From Lethocerus indicus (Eukaryota; Arthropoda; Insecta; Hemiptera; Belostomatidae): a DNA stretch of 64,000 nucleotides. The position numbers and the translations under genes are program-made. Each line of letters opens with the position of its first letter. Positions within the stretch are counted from its first letter, which is position 1. Below are positions 37,705 to 47,754 of the stretch, in pieces. The DNA lies in contig JACDQD010000103.1 of NCBI GenBank assembly GCA_019843655.1, forward strand, positions 2,170,001 to 2,234,000, given 5' to 3'. The notes beneath the pieces were generated by a model that was not told the DNA's origin, searched no databases, and saw nothing but the letters and a program-made list of their open reading frames with translations.

Positions 37705-37710
<6 letters not shown>
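28771..37710. other. Long non-coding stretch
   Basis: No recognisable gene in about 9 kb. AT-rich background with GC-rich blocks near 29700-30020 and 32380-32600. A stem GTGAGAG/CTCTCAC with 4-nt loop lies at 35206-35223. A pyrimidine-rich tract of about 70 bp (mainly CTT and CTC) lies at 35954-36024 without a following acceptor exon. Open frames of 60-116 codons are scattered on both strands without motifs or good splice pairs. Confidence 0.55.
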
Positions 37711-37749
<39 letters not shown>

Positions 37750-37750
37750 G

Positions 37751-37802
<52 letters not shown>
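37711..37802 (+). repeat. Composite (TA)n-(TG)n microsatellite
   Basis: An uninterrupted TA run (37711-37739) is followed by two TATATATATG units (37741-37760) and then about 20 TG units to 37799. Alternating purine-pyrimidine sequence of this kind can adopt Z-DNA. It produces a spurious Tyr/Val/Cys open frame. Confidence 0.97.
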
Positions 37803-38777
37803 ATACAGCGCATTTCATTAAGGAAGCCTTCTTAATGTCTCTGACCATACATGAACATGAAGGCGAGATATGTCTATAGAATTTAGGTCAACAGAAACAA
37901 ACAACTTATTAGTCACAAACCAAACACTTTACCGAGTCAATGTGCTGTGGCTTCAATATTTGGATTGCTCTCAATATTCTAGGTTATGTGCTAGGCATGC
38001 TGCACGCTCAGCTATTAAACTAACGTCCGTTATCGATACAGAGTGTGGTCAATCCAATCGTTCCAATAATTGATATCGTAGACGATAAATTGGCCGTTTA
38101 ACTCTCCACTTTATGAGTGGTGGCCTCTCCGCCGGTATGGTATGTTGTTTTGGATTCGCACGAGTCCATCGTGCCCGCTACAGTTTTACTGCACTGCAGA
38201 GAAGGGGCACGGGTAAACGTGTAAACCGTTCCAACTGGTGACGAAAGAAGCCTTGAAAACGGATAGTGGCGCGGGAGTTAAGCCTCAAAAGTGGAGTGAA
38301 TTGATTCAATTAGGGATGCATCCAACTATTAACGTTTTTCTGAATTATTCAGCAGTTTCACCGCCTAGTCACTTTATCAGTCAGTGATACATGCCAAACT
38401 ATATTATGTTACACAACAATATTATGTAATACAAATGCGAGTTGAACAAGCCGTATAATTCGTTTTTAGACATAGCCGAGGTAAAAATTGTCACATAGCA
38501 CTGATTAGATTCCCTTTCGTAATTATAACACCCGATTAATAATTATTTGAACCAGTTAAACTTACTGGCCATTACATAATGTCGTGGTGTTATTACTGGG
38601 TTATGAAATGATAGGCGGAATATTTTATGAGGACCCCTCGTGGTCTCAATTTCATAATAAAATCTGTACGAGATGAAAAGGGGGCTATCGATTCTGCTTG
38701 GCCGCGGTGAAAAGCGGAAGGCTGATTTAATTTGTTTCCGGCTCTATACATTCAAGAAAGGGCGGCGAGGCTCCGGC
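37803..38777. other. Non-coding stretch before the tandem array
   Basis: AT-rich; nothing recognised. A weak direct repeat of ATATTATGT with flanking similarity occurs at about 38400-38430. Confidence 0.55.
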
Positions 38778-39530
38778 ATTAAGTATGCAAGAACTGTAGA
38801 GCAATTATAAAGCGTCGGATAAAACGCCTGTCCGGGGTCTCAGGTTCATTGTCGGAAGAGGATGTGCCTCTAGTGAAATTGTTTTTAGGGCATAAACTAT
38901 TCCGTTGCAACCGGTGTGGCCGTTATGGTCTTCAATTTAAACGTTTTAACAGTTTCGTATCTTTTAAGAGTTTGCCATTCTTATTAGCTATTTAGAAATG
39001 TTATATTTTCTGATACCTGTGAATAATTTCTTAATTAAATAAATCTATATGGAATGCACGCTTTGTTCCCATAAGTATTTTTTCGCAACATTTCGAGGCT
39101 AAATTAAGGTAATTGGTTACGTGAATTCAAACATGCAACTCCGCGATGGAGCGGACATTAAGTATTCAAGAACTGTAGAGCAATTATCGGCGTCGAATAC
39201 AAAGCCTGGCCGGGGTCTCAGTTTCATTGTCGGAGAGTTTTGCGGTGCAACGTGGGGCCGTTACGCCCTTCAGTTTGTGACGTTAACAGTTTCCTATCCG
39301 GGTTGCAGTGCTGATTGCAAACCTTTTCAAAATATAAATGCGTGACAAGACGGTTTGGCTCTCTTGTTATCCCGTAGGGTCATTTCCATGAGTTCCTATA
39401 AGTATTTTTCCTCATAATTTCGAGGCAAAATCGAGTTAATTGGTTACGCGAACTCGGCCAACTCCGCGATGGAGCGGGTAATAAGTATGCAAGAAGTGTA
39501 GAGCAATTATCGGCGATGTTTGCTCCTCGG
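38778..39530 (+). repeat. Diverged tandem array, about 2.5 units of 320-380 bp
   Basis: A 30-bp motif of the form ATTAAGTATGCAAGAACTG...GCAATTA occurs at 38778-38807, 39157-39186 and 39480-39509 with one to three differences. A second block, ATAAGTATTTTT...TTTCGAGGC followed by AATTGGTTACG and ACTCCGCGATGGAGCGG, occurs from 39071 and 39398. Further matching pieces, CCGGGGTCTCA and TTCATTGTCGG, and TGCAAC with GGCCGTTA, link the first two units. The spacing is 379 and 323 bp, so the first unit carries extra sequence or lacks the left part. The third unit breaks off after about 39515. In the strict motif the differences fall such that one frame (KYARTVEQL) persists in all three, but unit one meets a stop directly afterwards. 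Confidence 0.9.
39121..39345 (+). pseudogene. 74-codon open frame across the middle tandem unit; coding status doubtful
   Basis: The middle unit is open for 74 codons from a GTG at 39121 (first ATG at 39133). The same register is open in the third unit from its start until a TGA at about 39534, but is stopped in the first unit by TAA right after the shared motif. That could mean a decayed tandem gene family or simply a repeat with no coding role. No known domain is visible. Confidence 0.12.
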
Positions 39531-40458
39531 GAATGATACAGAGCACTTAATGGGGCCCTTCCTCCTCGCTTAGGGCGACGCGTACCTCCCGCCGAACACG
39601 GCCCTCATTCCGGTCGACTGTCAGCCCTTGTGGTGTCTGTTGTTGAAGGGGATGGGATAATCCCTCTACTGTAATTTTGATTGGTTCATTAACTTTTCCT
39701 CACCCGATGATTCCGCCGAATTAGTGTTTACTGACCTTGTGATTTCAGTCCTACAGTAATATCAGAGTATTATACAGTATATATTCATTTCATGCCTCAA
39801 CCTCACATTTTTTATTTCGTCTTAAGACAGGCATCAAATACTTATACTCTTTACTGTTCTCTTAAGTGCTACTTCTTTATATCAATAACAAATGTTTTTC
39901 TTTTTCAGGTAATTGAGAAGAATGCACACCTTTTGCACGAAATGTGTTAAATCGACTGCCGTCCTGATACGACCGTATGTTATTTTTTATATTATATAGT
40001 ACGACAATTTTCTATTTATTATTTTAACACTATTTTAAATTTATAAAATTTGGAATAGGTACTCGTACGATAGATATTGGAGCATTGTATTTCCTTGCTA
40101 GTATGCGGACAATGATCATGCGTTGCATACTGTGCTTTAGCATACAGTTTACACAGGTACGGGATATTTAGACTGTTGAAATGGGATCATAAAGCTATGT
40201 GATGTTACTCTCCTGTGTGCCAGGTGACCTGTCGTCTGCAGTCGCTTTAATATAATACAATTCTCAGATAACCACGTTGAGGTATTGATTACAATTGCAG
40301 TTATATATACGTATATTTATATGTCGGTAAATTAATAATAAATTCTGTGTTTATCGGATGATTAAAGTTGGCCATCGAGGTGTGATATATGTCAACTGTA
40401 TTCAAATCTAAATAACCATAAATATAAATAAATATGAGGAGGGACCAGAGACGCTTAC
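39531..40458. other. Non-coding stretch
   Basis: AT-rich. A very good plus-strand acceptor (TTTTTCTTTTTCAG) ends at 39908 and is followed by 13 codons and a TAA at 39948; no matching upstream exon is known. On the minus strand an A/T-rich acceptor-like site stands at about 40406, which would make a 53-bp intron with the donor of the exon at 40459-40641. Confidence 0.5.
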
Positions 40459-40641
40459 TTTAGAAGATTTTAATTTGTCTTCTCGGGATGCCATAAGCTT
40501 GTCCTTAGGTTGCCTTAGGTACATTTGTAAACGATTTCTCCACTTCTCTTTCTCCGTTTTCATCCCTATTCCCTTCGACTTTGGCGAATTCATGTCTTCA
40601 GTTTGTTTTAATTTCCGGAATACCTCCGGGGAGCTATTGAA
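40459..40641 (-). CDS. Candidate 61-codon internal exon, lysine-rich, unknown product
   Basis: On the minus strand an acceptor ATTATAATTCAG (AG at 40643-40642) precedes an uninterrupted phase 0 frame of exactly 61 codons ending TCTTCTAAA, followed by donor GTAAGC (plus-strand GCTTAC at 40453-40458). The peptide is rich in Lys, Glu, Arg, Gln and Asp and poor in hydrophobic residues, with pieces such as VFRKLKQTEDMNSPKSKG, EKEKWRNRLQMYL and PKDKLMASREDKLKSSK, likely helical. This composition is not what the local AT-rich DNA gives by chance in other frames. The frame extends upstream without a stop to 40713 and downstream to a TGA/TAA-type stop at 40408, so a 100-codon unspliced frame is the alternative. 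A tRNA B-box-like sequence lies just upstream at 40678-40692. No homologue recognised. Confidence 0.38.
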
Positions 40642-40677
40642 CTGAATTATAATAAGTGTAATCGATGAAAATTTGCA

Positions 40678-40693
40678 ACAGGGATTAGAACGC
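40678..40693 (-). repeat. Degenerate tRNA B-box-like sequence
   Basis: The minus strand reads GCGTTCTAATCCCTG, agreeing with the B-box GGTTCGANTCC at most positions, in a GC-rich patch (40678-40716) inside otherwise AT-rich DNA. No A-box or cloverleaf could be traced. It may be part of an old tRNA-derived SINE head, which would cast doubt on the upstream extension of the neighbouring open frame. Confidence 0.2.
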
Positions 40694-40716
40694 GGGCCAA
40701 CGGGTTGACGCCCCTA

Positions 40717-42246
40717 CAATATATAATATAATGGGGAATAGCTGCAGATATTGCGTCTCGCGGAGGTTTGTTTGCTTTTATACATGTATATTGCGTTCGG
40801 AGTTAGCCCGCCAGGAAAAGGAACAACGGGATTACGTGTTGCGGGAATGCCCCAACGAACGATGAAGCCCCAGACCTCGCGATAGCAGAAGGGTTTTATC
40901 CCGGCGATACACTATTTCGGGACAAGTGGATTAAAGTTTTCTGTCAGCGAAGTTTCCCAGACAACGGGAACACGGATAGGGTGCAGCTCTACGCTGCGAA
41001 ATGAGTAAAATTATCCCTGGCGATGACGGAAAGAATGAGCGATGAAGAGGAAATATGAAAAATTCACTGATGCGAATAAGACGAGAGAATGAACTAATAA
41101 AATATATATATTGTTTTCCTCTTGTTTGTGCTAAAACAACGAATTTTCATCGGGAAAATATTATAATTAAAGTCACTCCAGGCTGACACTGAATTGCACT
41201 TTAGTAGTATCGTAGTATGCATGCGCTGAAAGGGGGCTGTGTAACCGGTATTGTACCTTTTTAACGTATTTAAAACGGCACTTCCACATTTTTAAAATGC
41301 GTTTTTTATGCCAGGATTACAATTTTGAATTCACCACGACATGAGCTCGTGCCACTCCAAGAATAAAGCCGCCTAATTTTATCGGATATTTGCACAAAAA
41401 AAAAACAAAGCCAGGTCATGAAGCTGGAGAGAAATACCATTCGGGCAACTCCCGAGCGTCCCCAAATCCCGGATTCGAAACTACCATTTCCCCGCCTCCG
41501 CCTTTTTTTCCCCGGGGCTCCGGTGTGCCCAGTTGTTCTCTTCAATTTACAGAGGCCGGCCTAGGCTCCGGCTGTGGCAGATGACGTTACATCGGGTATG
41601 CGCATACATTAGAGGCACACCGCCGACAACCATCCCCGGCCTTTCTCCCGTTTCCCTTTTTTTCCAGTCCTCCCTTCTCGGTTTTACAATTCTTCATAAA
41701 CGTCCGGGCCCCGCAACTCGCGCCCCTCAGTCCGCGAGATTTGACCCCAGATAACGTCCCCGTTCTTGTATTCTACCGGACTCACGATAAAAAATACCGG
41801 CCGGTATTGGAAAAAAAGAAATTTACTGCATTTTGAAATAGACATTGGTATTGTAAAACTAACAGGTTAGTGGACCGTTAATATGGATATTATATTGCAT
41901 TCAAACTCATTAACAGAATAATAAAAAGTATTAAATATTCATAACAATCGGGACAGGTTATTACAATGCCGATCTCGGTAAATATTAACCGAAAATGATC
42001 ACCATCCAAACTATTTAAAAACATAAAAATTAACCTTCCCGATAGATGAAAAATAACGATGATAAAGAACATTTTTAGTTTATGAGATTTATTGCATATT
42101 AGTCATGCGTGAGAGGGTTATCGAGGACATTTTTTCCTAGTGTCAAATTCTATGAATCAACATTTCCGGCTGTTATATCATCTGTAATGCTGTCCAGATA
42201 TTAATTAAGCCGAAAACTGCTAATGAGGTCATCGCGCTCCACTTAC
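40717..42246. other. Non-coding, with a GC-rich block at about 41440-41760
   Basis: No recognisable gene. A strong acceptor-like tract (TTTCCCTTTTTTTCCAG) ends at about 41670 and opens 28 codons to a TAA at 41752, with no donor. A 16-bp perfect palindrome AATACCGGCCGGTATT lies at 41793-41808. Confidence 0.5.
41793..41808. repeat. 16-bp perfect palindrome
   Basis: AATACCGGCCGGTATT is self-complementary over 16 bp and flanked by A-rich sequence on both sides. It could bind a dimeric protein or be chance. Confidence 0.9.
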
Positions 42247-42288
42247 CGATTTAGTAGCCAGTGTTTATATAAACGTATAAATTCGTGC
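42247..42288 (-). CDS. Candidate 42-nt microexon
   Basis: On the minus strand an acceptor TATTTATAG precedes 42288, and AAATCG followed by the strong donor GTAAGTGG ends the stretch. Phase 2 entry is open and reads HEFIRLYKHWLLN; phase 0 is stopped. Length 42 and phases 2-2 make it frame-neutral. The acceptor is rich in A as well as T and is mediocre, so chance is quite possible. Confidence 0.15.
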
Positions 42289-44766
42289 CTATAAATATAG
42301 AATTAAAAACACGAGGTTTTAATTTTCATATTTATTAGAAATTAAATGAAATTTATCCCTTTTTTGAGGAGATATTATTTATCTGTTAATGTAATACATT
42401 CGGACCGATCTGAATTCCTGTAATGTTAACTGTAACATGTAAGCGATGTAATAGTTATAAAGAGAGCAGTTCGCCGCGTGTGTAACAACTAACTATTGGC
42501 GGTCGGACAGCCAGTTTGGTTTCATTGTGGGCCTCGTGCTGGCGGCGGGTTAAATGCGCGCCCTTGTTATACAGGTAGCACGGGCTTTTAAATACATATT
42601 AGGTCGCTACACTCCGCCGGGGGAAGTTGGAGAGGTTGTGAAAGGCGATCCTCCATACAGCGGTGTAAACTTGAGGGGGGTCGTGTATGCCCCCCGCGCT
42701 CCCGTCGCAATGTATTTATCGCTCCGGCGTCCAAACTTTTCTTCCACGTGTCTGGCCTTTGACTCGCCGGGCCCCATTCTCCCCGCGGGATTAAATATTC
42801 ATTAAGTTCGGAACAGGGCCGTGTTTTAACACCTGAACGTATAAACGACGAGGGCGTTGTTATTGTCGGCGGGGTTCGCGTCCGAGGGGGGTCACAATGG
42901 GGGCGCCTCCGCACCAAAACCCTCCCTGTCTACCCTCCCTTTTATTCCGAACCGTCGAGGGGTGTTTTCAGGTGTTTCCCCAGGTATAGAAAATAAGCGG
43001 TGATGGTTGGAGTGGTGTGTGGGGGGGGGGAGGGGGGGTTGGGGCAGATGCGTCCCACCTTTGTGTTGTGCGTGCGTCTGTACACACCCTGTCCCCACGG
43101 GGCCTAATTTCATGAGGGCCCTTGAGAGGTGTTAGAGGAAGATTTGATTCCGAAGGTCTTTAAAAGGATCTCTTAACTACCGGGTAATACAATTATTAAA
43201 AATCTTCTTATTTTGTTGTGAATTTCAAATTGAAACAAATTATTGTCGAATGGGTAGGTACGAAGCCAGTGATAAATCGAACCACACTTATACGGGATTA
43301 AATTTAAGCCTTAATTTTGCATACGGTCTTGAAAGTCTTGAAAATATTACATATTTATCGATCTCTTTGAAAAACCATTTTAGTTCCTAGTTCCATCTCT
43401 TATTTATTCTTTTAACGTTCCAGATAATTACTTAATTATATGCCCGAGGAAAATAATACAACCTAGTTTAGAAGGTACACATACGTGTCCTTAGTACGCA
43501 TTCGGACTCGTACGACCCCGAAATGCCCCCTTGAAAATTCGAAGCCGTGAATGTTCATGATCGGGGTTCCTTTAGAGTGTTACGACGTGGATATAAACGC
43601 AAGAAATATAGGCCCAGGCGTCTCTTGAATTTCATTGTTACTACTCTACTTGGATAATATTCGGACGCGAATGGAAATAACCGACGAGAAGGGGTCCCAG
43701 GGTCAGTATATACCCGGCACTTCATTGTAAGCGAATAAATACAACGTGGAGTATTGTGTCCCTCTATTTAAGATTATGGAGTGGAATTTAAATACAATTT
43801 CCATATATTTGCATATGAATTATTGCTTTAAAATTATTTAATAATTCTTAAACCGTCGTAAACATTTTAGTATTTAATAAAGTCTCAGTCCGCTCTCGCC
43901 GGCGTCCAGAATCCTTGATTAAAGTTCTTATGTAATAGTATTTGCCTTTCAGCGCGAACGCAGACTGCAGTCTGTTCCCAATAGGAATGAATGGCCACAC
44001 GTGGACTGATGTTTAATGTCGAAAATAAATTGTTACTTGGCAGGTTATTCGAGATCGGGACGTGTTCGGAATACAAACACTATCGTGCTTTCTCCTCCTC
44101 AGCTTTTTTTTATACATAAAATATCGCACCGTTTGTTCCGTACAACTTGTGTAAATGACACTGTAGCGTGCGGCTATATCGGTATATAGAGTAAAATTAG
44201 CGACGTTTTCCAATGAGGCAGTATAGCCTAAGTTTATACGCGAGATAAACTTACCAATAAGACCTCAAGCCGTATAATTCGGCCGGGGTGTGTTCAATTT
44301 GCTTTGTTTATAGGCTATTCGCCGCCTCGCCGTTTTATTAGCTGAACGCTAGCGAAGGAAAATCGAAACCGGTGCAACATAGGAAACAAATAGCTGTACT
44401 GAATCAAATGTCCGAATGAAGGCATTGTGCAGTTAGCACTGTGAGCGACACACTACTGGATAATATTGCAATAAATATTGATCGGTGTCTTGTAATAGTT
44501 GGGCCATAATTGTACAGTTTCCGTTCGCTTCTTCAATCTGGTGTCAGCCGAGTCACTATGGAGAAGGCTAGAAATTCGGGATTGGGATATTTGCCCAGAT
44601 TTTATACCGCTAAAGGTAGTACGGGGTAGCGTCGTGTGTTGTCACACTTCTCGGGGAAGGCGGCCCCTTTTTCCCCTCTTTTATACCTGCTCCTCCCCCC
44701 TCTCCTGTTTACCCGCAGACCCACGCTCTCGATTACCAGTCTTTCGCTAGGCCTAGTCGGGCCCGC
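42289..44766. other. Non-coding, with a large GC-rich block at about 42540-43110
   Basis: No recognisable gene. The GC-rich block carries overlapping frames on both strands (42554-42805, 42588-42917, 42892-43113) which I read as composition-driven, and the G-rich tract at 43021-43044. The rest is AT-rich until the GC- and CT-rich stretch leading to 44767. Confidence 0.5.
43021..43044 (+). other. G-quadruplex-type tract (G10-A-G7-TT-G4)
   Basis: Runs of 10, 7 and 4 G separated by A and TT give several ways to choose four G-triplets. Preceded by GTGGTGTGT. Long homopolymer G is also a place where sequencing may be wrong. Confidence 0.6.
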
Positions 44767-44806
44767 TATACTCCACTAAACGGAGCCGCTATTGCTGTGT
44801 TCAGTT
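44767..44806 (+). promoter_or_regulatory. Possible TATA/initiator promoter
   Basis: TCAGTT at 44801-44806 matches the arthropod initiator; taking its A (44803) as +1, a TATA-like CTATACT lies at about -37 to -31. The region just upstream is CT- and GC-rich. No clear downstream promoter element was found at the usual position. Supported mainly by the ATG-free leader that follows. Confidence 0.22.
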
Positions 44807-44948
44807 TTTCTAGTGCGATCTCGTTTGTGTCCTGTGCGGATTGTGATTCCTCATTGAACTGTGCGATTTTGTCAGTGTTTTCTGTTACTGAAGAGAAATT
44901 GGATTAAAAAAAACCGGAACGGAGTGAAATTCATCAGTCATACAGAAG
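44803..44948 (+). other. Possible 5' untranslated exon
   Basis: From the initiator to the donor-like TACAGAAG followed by GTAGGC there are 146 nt without a single ATG, unusual for chance and typical of leaders. A 60-bp putative intron follows (44949-45008), ending in a long T-tract and CTCAG, the size of the small introns common in insects. Start and splice sites are inferred. Confidence 0.25.
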
Positions 44949-45095
44949 GTAGGCCCTTCCGAAGTAATTTTCCTTAATCTTTAATCAGCGCGACCTTTTT
45001 TTTCTCAGGCTCACTGAAATTATTTATTTATTCAAAACCTTCCGGCGCTTCAATCTTTTGACTGAAGAAATAATGACTTCAGTGTGTATATTGCA

Positions 45096-45335
45096 ATGAC
45101 TGAAATTTCAGTCGATATTCCTACTATTAGGTACCATAAACCTTTCCACCTCCTTATAATTGAAATTATTGAGCAAGTAGGAGATGAATACATTTGGGGT
45201 TTTATGTATACATTTCTTATTATCATGGGTGAAAACAACCAAAGTACGAATAAACGTTACGATTCTAGCACGCTTACTAAGGGAGTAGAACGTACCCGGT
45301 GGTGTGTGGGACGATTTAATTCCGTGATACATTAA
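45096..45335 (+). CDS. 79-codon open frame downstream of the putative leader
   Basis: ATG at 45096 opens 79 codons. An 8-codon upstream frame (ATG 45073) ends overlapping this ATG. The protein begins MTEISVDIPTIRY, has a hydrophobic stretch around residues 18-45 interrupted by acidic residues, and ends polar and basic. The first codons overlap a 16-bp perfect palindrome (45098-45113). A 90-codon minus-strand frame covers the same place, which lowers the weight of openness. Product unknown. Confidence 0.2.
   Translation: MTEISVDIPTIRYHKPFHLLIIEIIEQVGDEYIWGFMYTFLIIMGENNQSTNKRYDSSTLTKGVERTRWCVGRFNSVIH
45098..45113. repeat. 16-bp perfect palindrome
   Basis: GACTGAAATTTCAGTC is self-complementary over 16 bp. 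A nearby CTGAAG...CTTCAG pair at about 45062-45081 gives a second small hairpin. Confidence 0.9.
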
Positions 45336-47711
45336 AGTAAAGCATTCTGTCTCCTCTCCGAGTGATCGAAGCTCCCGCATATTTCCGTATGTTCATTAAG
45401 GAAACCCAGCGCTCTCATCAGCGCTACCCTCTCGGCAACACGAGGCAACAATTCGGCAACAACCTAACTTCCCAAGACGGATGGAATTCGGACGTTTTGT
45501 TTCGGCCCGTAATTAAATCGCGTTACCTGCGTTCGCGACATTGTCCCGCCGGCGTTGTTACGCGACAATGGGTCTTCTAAATACATAGAGCAATTTTCGA
45601 TCTTCATCAGTCGGCCGAATCACGCCCCAATTCACAATGGAATCTCGCGGCCTGTATTGTAAAATGTTCGGTCTCATTCGAGCTCGTGACGTCCCCGACA
45701 GCACGTTTCCAATGTTGGCCCGTACAGGAAGTACAAAAGCGAACTTTACCTAGATTTTAGATGCGCTATCTGCCGTCCGTCATTCCTTATACCTGCCCGA
45801 AAAGGTTTCAAATGACATGTCTTCTGTCCGACCTAGAGGTTATAAGTGTGTAGTTATTGTTATTTTACAGTTTCTGTATTTTTGAAATATTAATGAGCGG
45901 ACTCGGCTTACGCATTTAATATTTATTTTATGCTGAACATTTATCGCTAAACAGGAGACTACCTAGCTGAGTTGAATCTGTAAATTCAGAAATAGATAGT
46001 GGCAGTAGACTTACAGTTCGCCTATAATTATCCTATTTTATTTCCGAACCTTTAACATTTGCTGCTGTTTAAGTACTGCAAGGTCTCGGAGATGGATTTA
46101 TTATCTAATTGCGACCTAATAAATTGTAATCATTGAAGTCAACTCTCTTCACTAATATACTGCTTAATACTGCATTTTACACGTGGCTCCACCTTTCTGT
46201 TCGGTCATGAAGAAAGAGTGGATCTAATTGGGCAGCAGTATGTTTCAGAGGCATAAGCGCGCGCGGCCATTCACGAAGGGGGAGGCGGGCGCATTCCTCG
46301 GGCGGATGTGGCAGCAGCCCCTCTGGAATGCGGTGCCGATCAGTATAGAAATGTGAATTAAGCTGCCGATGGTGGTGTTGTGCAAGGGCCGGTCTCCCAG
46401 CCGCCCAGTTATGCAACCCGGCTGGGTTTTTTGTGATCCCACTTTTAGAGCCTTTTTTTTCCTACTCGTCTAAATAAAAGGGAGGGCCAGCCTCGGGCGG
46501 ACTCTCTTTCTTCTATCGGCTTTCAACATCGCTGGCGATCATTCTTCATTGACCTACATCCAGGCCCTTCTTACGTCCTTTGTTTTATCCGGGTTGGATT
46601 AAATTGTCGGAATCAAGTCTGTTTGTAGAATAAAAATTAATAATAATTAATGAGTCGGGATGCGTATTATTTTACAATGTATATCCTTATTTGATTTATT
46701 ATTTATACGCGTGCGTTCATTCTTCTCTGTAAGCCATGCATTATGGAGTTTATTACAGTGATCTAGTCGAACCTTAAAGGCTATGTTTCTTTTTATAAAT
46801 AAAATAGTGCATGTCCCCCGTGGGTCGGGCTCACACTTCCCTTCAGGAGTCTAATAGCCTGTCGGTTGAAGGCCTTCCTTGGCCCCGATTTAGGCCACGG
46901 CCTCTTGACTTAACCGCTATTGGATATCCGGGCTCCTCCGTACTAACGGGTTTTTACTTCAACTTTTACTTCAAACTGATATTTTAATCTTCAAGTCATA
47001 CCTGCAAGGTAGTAGTAACCTCTCGACAACATATTATTCTAAAACTATATTGTCTTGAAATGTACAACTTTCGCTTATTTTTACTGTACAATTAAAATAT
47101 CGTTACGATATGAATTCTTAAAGACTCTCGAAATCATCCTCAGTCAGTTTCGCATCTGGCAGTACCGGGTTGAAAACTACTAATTTTTTTCTAAAACGTT
47201 GAATTAACCTGTGTCAGACATTGTTCCTATAAATTAACCAGTTATGTAGGATTATTCTGTATTTTTATTGTGGAAAACTCTTGACTGTATATTTTGCATA
47301 CTCTTTCGAGTATAATTTGTTTTTAATGTTGAAAATTTGTTTCCCGTTGGCAGACCTTTAACGTATTCAAACGTTATGACACCTGTAGAGCAAGAAATCG
47401 ATGTTTTATTCAAATTCTAAGAATAATTTTCGCATTTCTTCCGTGTATTTTATATTTCAACAAAATCGTGGAGTTCATCCTTTGGGAACCGGTTGCCGAT
47501 CTGTAGCAACGCCCCTGGCCTTAAACGTACGGACATTATTTCAAGGCACGCTTATCGGTTGGTGATCTAATGAGGTTATTAAACTTTCCTGGACCTTTTT
47601 ATATTTTTATATTGGTCGTTTCACTGTTTGACGGAAATGTTATTCGGAGGCTCAGGTTTCTAGATTAGTTTCAAGGATTATTTAAGACACCGTCCTTGTT
47701 CTCAACGTTAT

Positions 47712-47754
47712 GTTGAACACAGCCGCACGTTTGGGGCTGTTGTGTATGTTCAAC
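47712..47754. repeat. Imperfect hairpin with 7-nt bulge
   Basis: ACAGCC (47719-47724) pairs with GGCTGT (47735-47740) across a 10-nt loop, and GTTGAAC (47712-47718) pairs with GTTCAAC (47748-47754), leaving a 7-nt one-sided bulge. At 13 paired bases it is shorter than a usual microRNA precursor. Confidence 0.6.
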
